64,000 nucleotides of DNA from Otatea glauca (taxonomy: Eukaryota; Streptophyta; Magnoliopsida; Poales; Poaceae): positions 1,231,760-1,295,759 of the forward strand of contig CM070727.1 in the NCBI GenBank assembly GCA_036346275.1, written 5' to 3'. This document shows, in pieces, positions 58,567 to 64,000 of the stretch. Both the position numbers and the translations under genes were made by a program. The notes beneath the pieces were generated by a model. The model saw nothing but the letters and a program-made list of their open reading frames with translations, made no database searches and was not told the origin of the DNA. Within the stretch, counting starts at the first letter, position 1. Every line of letters begins with the position of its first letter.

Positions 58567-60649
58567 TAGGTGTGGCAATTTTATCTATAGGTTTGGGTAC
58601 ATGTGAGCAGGGATTCAAATTTCGTTTTGGATAAATTTTCGCTGATAACCGAAATATAAAATTTCGGCAAAATCTCGTTATTTCGGGTAAAATTCGGACG
58701 AAATTCAAAAAGCAAAATTCAAATCCGGAATTTTTTAACCGAATTTCGGGCGAAATTGCCGAAATTTCGGCAAACTTCAACTGAACAAAAAATAGTTCAA
58801 ACTATGTCAAACAAATTTGAAATTTTTTGTGGAGGTTCTTTACACATCAGTGATGAACCCATAGAAATTTCACATGATTATCAAGTCTGAGGAATGTTTA
58901 AAAATTCAAACATTGCTACTGTCCTGATAAAACGCTGACCGACAAGTTTGAATCAAATGAAAAATAGTTCAAACCAAGTTAAAAAAATTTTAAAACAAAT
59001 TCATGGTTATGACGCATCAATAATATTCTCATAAAATTTTTAGATGATGATCAAGCTTCATAAATTTTTAAAAATTCGAACAGTGCTACTGTCCTGTTAA
59101 AAGACTTACCGGTAAAATTGAACAAAATGAAAAATGATGCAAACCACGTTAGAAATTTTTTAAAAAAAATTTGAATAGTAATGATATAACATTAATGTTT
59201 CTATAAAATTTTTAGATCATAATAAAGCTTAAATAATTTTTAACAATTCTGACAGTGTACGTCCTGATAAAAGCCTCATGATCAATACATAAATTTACTT
59301 TAGAAAACAAAAAAGGTTTAATTTTTTTTAAAATTTTACAGAAGGGTGATAAGGAAATTATTAAGATCTCATAAAAACTTTGAATCATGATCACACTCCA
59401 TTGAATTTATAAAATTCTTACAATGCACAATACCATTTATGTTTTTTCTCTTTTTCAGTTTTGAAATATAATATAACAAATGAAGTTCAATGCTTACATA
59501 GATTTGATTGACCAAACAAAAAAGTTGAATTTTTTGAAAAGTTTATAGAATAGTACTTGGCAATTATTAATCTCTCGTAAAAATGTTAGATCATGATCAC
59601 ACTCGAGAAAATTTGTAAAATTCTGACAAGGTTATTGTCCCAATTATGTTCATTCAGTTTTTGATTTTTTAAAGATAACAAATGAAGTTCAATTATTATG
59701 AAAAAAAATTGTGTATCATCCTACACTACTAAATATAGTACCATAAATTTTTTAGATCATTATCAAGCTTGTACAATTTTATAAAAATCTGACAGTGTTT
59801 CTGCTAAAATTTTAAAATGTTTCAAAAATTCGATTTTTCAACAAATTTTCATAGAATATGACTTTCTTAAGGGTTATTGGACCAATTCCAGTCAAATTCG
59901 GCCCTAAAAGTTTGTAAACCAGCCAAAAATTATGAAATTTTGTCGGAAAAATGAAATTTCGATTTACTATAGCAATTTCAAAAAAAATCCAGTTGGTAGT
60001 TTGGATTTCGTGGTGGCCCGAAATCTGAAATTTCAGCGAAATTTGTATCCCTGCCTGTGAGTACCAGACTCGATAAGGGTAGATACGGGTAGCACTTCAT
60101 ACCATTTGTTTTTTGGTCTGGATACTCGATAAGATCATAGGATGAGCATAGATACTAATTTGTACCCAATAGATATCCTATGACATGTAAGCCTCACTTT
60201 TATGAGATTTACATTAAAAACAACATATCTTCATAAAGATCATCCATTAATTTGCTCTTCCCTTTCTGGTCGGTTACCATAGTTTCCCCCTTTTTCAAAT
60301 GTGCTACAATCGTTTTACGGCGCCTTTTAGCAGCATGCAGACGAAAAAATCTTATGTATTGTGCTATGTAGTATTGTAATAAGATTTGCGTGTGATTGTA
60401 ACTAGACTTAAATTGTAGCATTGTGTTATGTTGGTGTGTGTAATTGTAAAATTATGAGACATGTGTGTGATTATACAATGTACATGATATATTATTTATG
60501 GGTTCCTATTAGGTATCGGGTACCTATCGGGTTCAAGTATAGACACAGATATATGCTCGTGAAGCTTAGTGGATGGCACGTATTCTGGTTTTCGGGTGGC
60601 AGGTTTGAGGTAGTTATATCCGAAAGTACAAATACGATTGCCATCCCTA
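58567..60649. mobile_element. Outer non-autonomous hAT element (carries a nested hAT)
   Basis: Ends 'taggtgtggcaattttat' and complement 'gattgccatcccta' (canonical form TAGGGATGGCAAT), flanked by 'gttttgag' (58559-58566) and 'gtcttgag' (60650-60657). Unit A has the uninterrupted 'gttttgag' at 25814-25821. Without the inner element it is about 630 bp. Confidence 0.85.
58608..60053. mobile_element. Inner non-autonomous hAT-like element, 1446 bp, copy 2
   Basis: Ends 'cagggattcaaatttcg' and complement 'cgaaatttgtatccctg', flanked by 'catgtgag' / 'cctgtgag' (58600-58607, 60054-60061; 7 of 8). Full-length relative of 53112-54557. Confidence 0.85.
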
Positions 60650-61129
60650 GTCTTGAGCATGCACCAAAATAAAATTAAAAAAAATTGATTAGCTCTCTCC
60701 TTTTAGTGGATGTTATTTTTAGGCAAATCTTTTGACGTTTGCTAACGGAACACCTAAATTCCATGTTCTTTGCTAAAAACACTACTAAAATGTGTCTCTT
60801 TGCTGTAGGACACTAAGATCATTATAATAATACTATAGGTACAACTAGCACGTAGATGTATGATCCAAGCACTAGCTCTGTATGCCTTGTTTGCCGTTGG
60901 ATCAATGTACCACTCTATCTCCACCACCGATTCTCTTCCCCGTGCAAACAAAATGCCCACCTCCCTATTTCTTCCTCCAATGCTGGCACATAGGCCGTGG
61001 GGCATCTACTCTCCTAGTCCTCACTCACCCCATGAGCATCTAATGCACCTCGATTTCTATTACGATGATGGTTGATACGAAGAATCAAGAAAGCGCAAAC
61101 CAAAGCGACCATATTCGGCGATTATTGCA

Positions 61130-61600
61130 ACAAATTTTATCAAACCGAGAGCCCCACAACATTTCACGAGCACCTTAGCACCAAATCAAACCATGGTGAC
61201 AGGGCAACAAATGAAAATACTTATTGCAACAAAATTTTGCTCTTGTGCAACAAATTCCTCTTGCGGCAATACTTGAGAAACCAAATTGCAACACAAATAT
61301 TACTCTTGCGTAACAAACCAAAAACTTGAGATCTGTGACTGTTGCGGCATAACACTATCACCAAACCAAACCATGGTGATAGTGCAACAAATGAAAATAC
61401 TTATTGTAACAAAAATTTAAGTGCAACAAAAAATTACTATTGTGCAACAAATTAAAAAGCACAATCACAACAAATTCCGCTTATGGCAATACTTGAGAAA
61501 CCAGATTAAAAAAATACTCTTGTGCAACAAATAAAAAGCGCAATGATAACAAATACCTTTTGAGGCAAAATTTACGAAACCAAGTTGGAACAAAATTCTG
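61130..61600. repeat. CAACAAA-rich degenerate repeat, unit B
   Basis: Counterpart of 26270-26720, with the same 'accatggtgatagtgcaac' phrases. No function is apparent. Confidence 0.6.
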
Positions 61601-61840
61601 CAACGGTGAACAACAAAGGGTGTATGCATCAATCTTTTTCCTGTACAGGATGCTTGTCGACCTGCCCAAATCCATACACTCGCCGATTTAGCAACATGCA
61701 GGTTGCTGCAGTTGTGCCTCGTTAACACATTTGCGCTCCTCTGCACCAGGCGGAGGGTAACGTACAGCCTTCTCGGCCTCCATGGTGCTCTTCGCCAAGG
61801 TGACATACATCCTCTTCTACTGCACTACTATATAAACCTG

Positions 61841-62705
61841 AGAGTTGGGCCATGCTTTTTCAGGTTGACCATGACCTCATAGCACGACACGGCCTGAATG
61901 GATATTAGGTTGGGCTGAGTCTGGAATTCAGACACGTTGAGCTGCATAGCATGTCCCGATCTATTGGGCTATGCTCAGAGCGGCACGGCCCAAAAAGCTC
62001 AGCCTTTTTCTTTTGTCATTTCCCCATTTCCTTCCTTTTCCCCTTCCTCTCTCTTTTCTTTTCCCACTTAGCCACTCCTCTCTTCCTTGGCCGCAACAGC
62101 CCTCTCTCTCTCGGTCGTCATTGCACGCCTGCATCGACGTCATGCAGGCTTCCTTTTCTTCCTTTCTTTTCCCCCACCAGCGGCGAGAGCAGAGGGATAC
62201 AGCTGGCGACTAGGAGAATTTTATCGCCTCGTCCGCGTCAAGCTCAGATCTAGGCCAAGGCGGGCAAGGCGAACGACAATGGGCATGGGCGTCTTGGGCT
62301 CCCGGCAGTTGAGGTGGATGGAGGCAGGGAACCGCAACGACGACGGTCGAGGAAGGCCGAGGAGGTGACAGGGAACTGTGGTAAAGTCGACCGAGAAGGG
62401 TGGAGGCGGTCAAGCGCATGGCAGTGGGGGTGGTCAAGCGTGAGGCGGCGACGGTGGACAAGCATGGCAGCGATGGTGGCCGAAGTCGAAGGTGGGCAAC
62501 TGTGGTGGTGGAGGTGAACAAGCACAGCACGAACGGTGGAAGGCATGCATCCACCTCTAGCACAAACGCCAACTGCCCAGTATGCCGTCGTGCCATGGAG
62601 CCGCGGACCGCCACGACCCGAGGCTGTTGTGGCCGTGCCGTGACACAGCCCAACTCCTAGACTGTGCACGAGTTCCTACCCCTTCCTGCCCAACCCCTGC
62701 CATAG
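61841..62705. other. GC-rich paralogous block, unit B right end
   Basis: Counterpart of 27300-28210. Open frames on both strands are not conserved relative to unit A. Homology to unit A stops at about 62705, where unrelated sequence begins. Confidence 0.5.
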
Positions 62706-62869
62706 GCCATCTCCAACAGATTACTCATATCCAATCTTTACCCTTAAAAAATAGGGAATATATGCTACAGTGTCACCAAAACATGCTCCAACAGACTACC
62801 CATCCTATTCCCTATTTTTGGAGAGAGGAGAGAGGTTCCCGAAATCTCAAGTTTCGTCTAGCATTCCCC
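62706..62869. other. Short A/T-rich spacer, MITE-like phrases
   Basis: 'ctccaacagattac' (62710) recurs as 'ctccaacagactac' (62786), a phrase common in grass MITEs and promoters. It may be a small insertion or the promoter region of the ancestral gene that follows. No firm call. Confidence 0.3.
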
Positions 62870-63690
62870 ATCGCAACGGCTGCTCTGTCCCGCGCCCGCG
62901 AGGAACCGCGAGGAGGTCGTTCTGCCACTGCGTTCCGGCGCTCTGTCCCGCTACTCCGTCGAGGAGGTCGCTCCGCCACTCCGTGGCACACCCCACCGGC
63001 CCAGCTCTGCCGCTCTCCCGTTGCCGCCTCCGCGGCCCAGCGCCTCGCCATCCCCGGCGACCTCCTCCTCTCGCTTGCGCACCTCGCGTTCCGCGGCTCG
63101 ACCCTGTGAGTGGAGCCTTGCCGCTGGTTCGCAAACATCTCGGTTTCGTCGCTCGCGTCGACTGGTCCTCCACGCGACGGGGGCGGCGAGGGAAGCGACG
63201 ATGGAGGGGGCAGTGGTGGCGACGACGGCGACGGGTGGAAGCGTCCTCGAGCTTCCCAAGGGACGACGGTGGCGGAGGAAGCGGCGGGGCAGGAGGCCGA
63301 TGTCATAATCCTTGACGTTGGGGTATGGTCATTGCTATCTTATAGAAAAGTAGACTAGTAACATGTTAATTTGACGATTGAGTAAAATTTACAATTAGAT
63401 GCTACTGATTGCAATTTGCACTTTGGTGAAACCGTAGAGCATGATCAATGATAGATAAGATGCCAGCTTTAGCACCGTAATTCTAATTATATGCGAATAT
63501 CTGTGCTAAAGTAGCCTAAAAACTTCTTACGCTGTTGTTGGAAATTTGGAATAAGATTTGTTCTAAAATGCTAGTGGCTACCGTGTAATCAATCTGTAGC
63601 TATATTAATATTAGCCATTTGATTGGTTGGTTGCAGGAGATGTCATGTGGTGGATGTGCAGCAAGCATTAAGCACATTTTGTAGAGTGAG
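62870..63690 (+). pseudogene. PAA1/HMA6-like copper-transporting ATPase, 5' end (pseudogene)
   Basis: A GC-rich exon 1 encodes an Arg/Ser/Ala-rich, transit-peptide-like region and then GGGSGGDDGDGWKRP and EADVIILDVG, ending at a donor (GTATGG) at 63323. After a 314-bp intron, exon 2 (63637-63690, acceptor ttgcag) reads EMSCGGCAASIKHIL, stop, SE. The CxxC of a heavy-metal-associated domain (here CGGC) right after DVG is characteristic of PAA1/HMA6, which imports copper into chloroplasts. Two nonsense codons lie in the frame: TGA 63107-63109 and TAG 63682-63684. No later exons are seen before the window ends. The start codon is uncertain. Confidence 0.65.
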
Positions 63691-64000
63691 GTGAGATAAT
63701 CAAATCAGTGTAGCTCGAATAATGGGTTACAACTTAGAACATTGATAGTTGTCCCTAATGTTCAAAATCTGCTGATGGATAGGTCCCTGCAATAGAAAAC
63801 TTGACTTGGGCACATCTGCTTAATCATTTGATTTAAATGTTCTTGACATTAGATCTATGGATGGTGCTCTAGAAGTCCTGTTGCCTATCAATTATAGCTG
63901 GACGACCTTGCCTTAAGATACATGAATTCAACTTCTTCTTGTTCACATTGTACCATGCAATTTAGTACAAATGAAAAATCAAATTTCTCTTTTTGTGCTT
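63691..64000. other. AT-rich sequence at the window end, no exon identified
   Basis: Begins with a plausible donor 'gtgaga'. It would be intron 2 of the HMA6-like pseudogene. No further HMA or P-type ATPase motif was recognised. Confidence 0.4.

Larger units (their letters stand above)
32776..62705. repeat. Segmental duplication unit B (29.9 kb with insertions)
   Basis: Direct copy of unit A (14132-28210). Its larger size is explained mainly by the nested LTR elements (33782-46218), the MULE-type MITE (46496-46873), local duplication and a 1446-bp hAT (52500-55060), and hAT insertions at 55786, 56643 and 58567. Order and orientation of the shared blocks are conserved. Confidence 0.9.

Noticed and set aside
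62812..63306. 164-codon minus-strand frame in the GC-rich exon region
   Set aside because: Antisense to the HMA6-like exon, which is supported by splice sites and the metal-binding motif.

Overview
This is nuclear DNA from a grass, most likely Oryza. Host genes carry GT-AG introns. Monocot-type transposons are dense: Ty3/gypsy, Ty1/copia, MULE, hAT, Stowaway-like and foldback elements. One Stowaway-like MITE has TA target duplications. There are rice-type DUF4220/DUF594 gene fragments. No bacterial, organellar or CRISPR-like features were seen.

Layout. (1) 1-7000: decayed Ty3/gypsy remnants in both orientations. (2) 7025-8305: rearranged DUF4220/DUF594 pseudogene pieces. (3) 8731-13686: a nearly complete Mutator-like element (MULE) with TIRs of about 440-470 bp, a FAR1/MULE transposase gene broken by frameshifts, and an antisense fragment of a GAUT-type galacturonosyltransferase gene. 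(4) 14132-28210 (unit A) and 32776-62705 (unit B): two direct copies of one segment, each with an apparently intact ten-exon fatty acyl-CoA reductase (FAR) gene on the minus strand. (5) 28211-32775, between the units: a second DUF594 pseudogene, gypsy LTR sequence, an open frame interrupted by an LTR, and AT-rich sequence. (6) 62870-63690: 5' part of a pseudogene resembling the chloroplast copper ATPase PAA1/HMA6.

The two units work as a natural insertion assay, because each shows the empty site of insertions in the other. Unit A alone has a foldback element with a hAT element inside it, a CAGAGGCGGAGCCAG hAT MITE, a TAGAGACAGCC-type hAT element, and intron-3 insertions in FAR. Unit B alone has a chromovirus-type gypsy element (33782-46218) with a 7.1 kb Sirevirus-like copia element inside it, a MULE-type MITE with a 38-bp perfect palindrome, a Stowaway-like MITE nested in another MITE, a truncated hAT element with transposase remains, and a hAT nested in a hAT.

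The host genes that look functional are the two FARs. They would reduce fatty acyl-CoA to primary alcohols, for cuticular wax, suberin or anther lipids. They differ at the C-terminus, in intron 3 and in the proximal promoter, yet share near-identical blocks that suggest gene conversion. Rice is known to carry clustered FAR genes on chromosome 4; placing this window there is inference. I found no convincing new multi-gene system. The most notable items are the gene-capturing MULE, the diverging FAR pair and the gag-only Sirevirus-like element.
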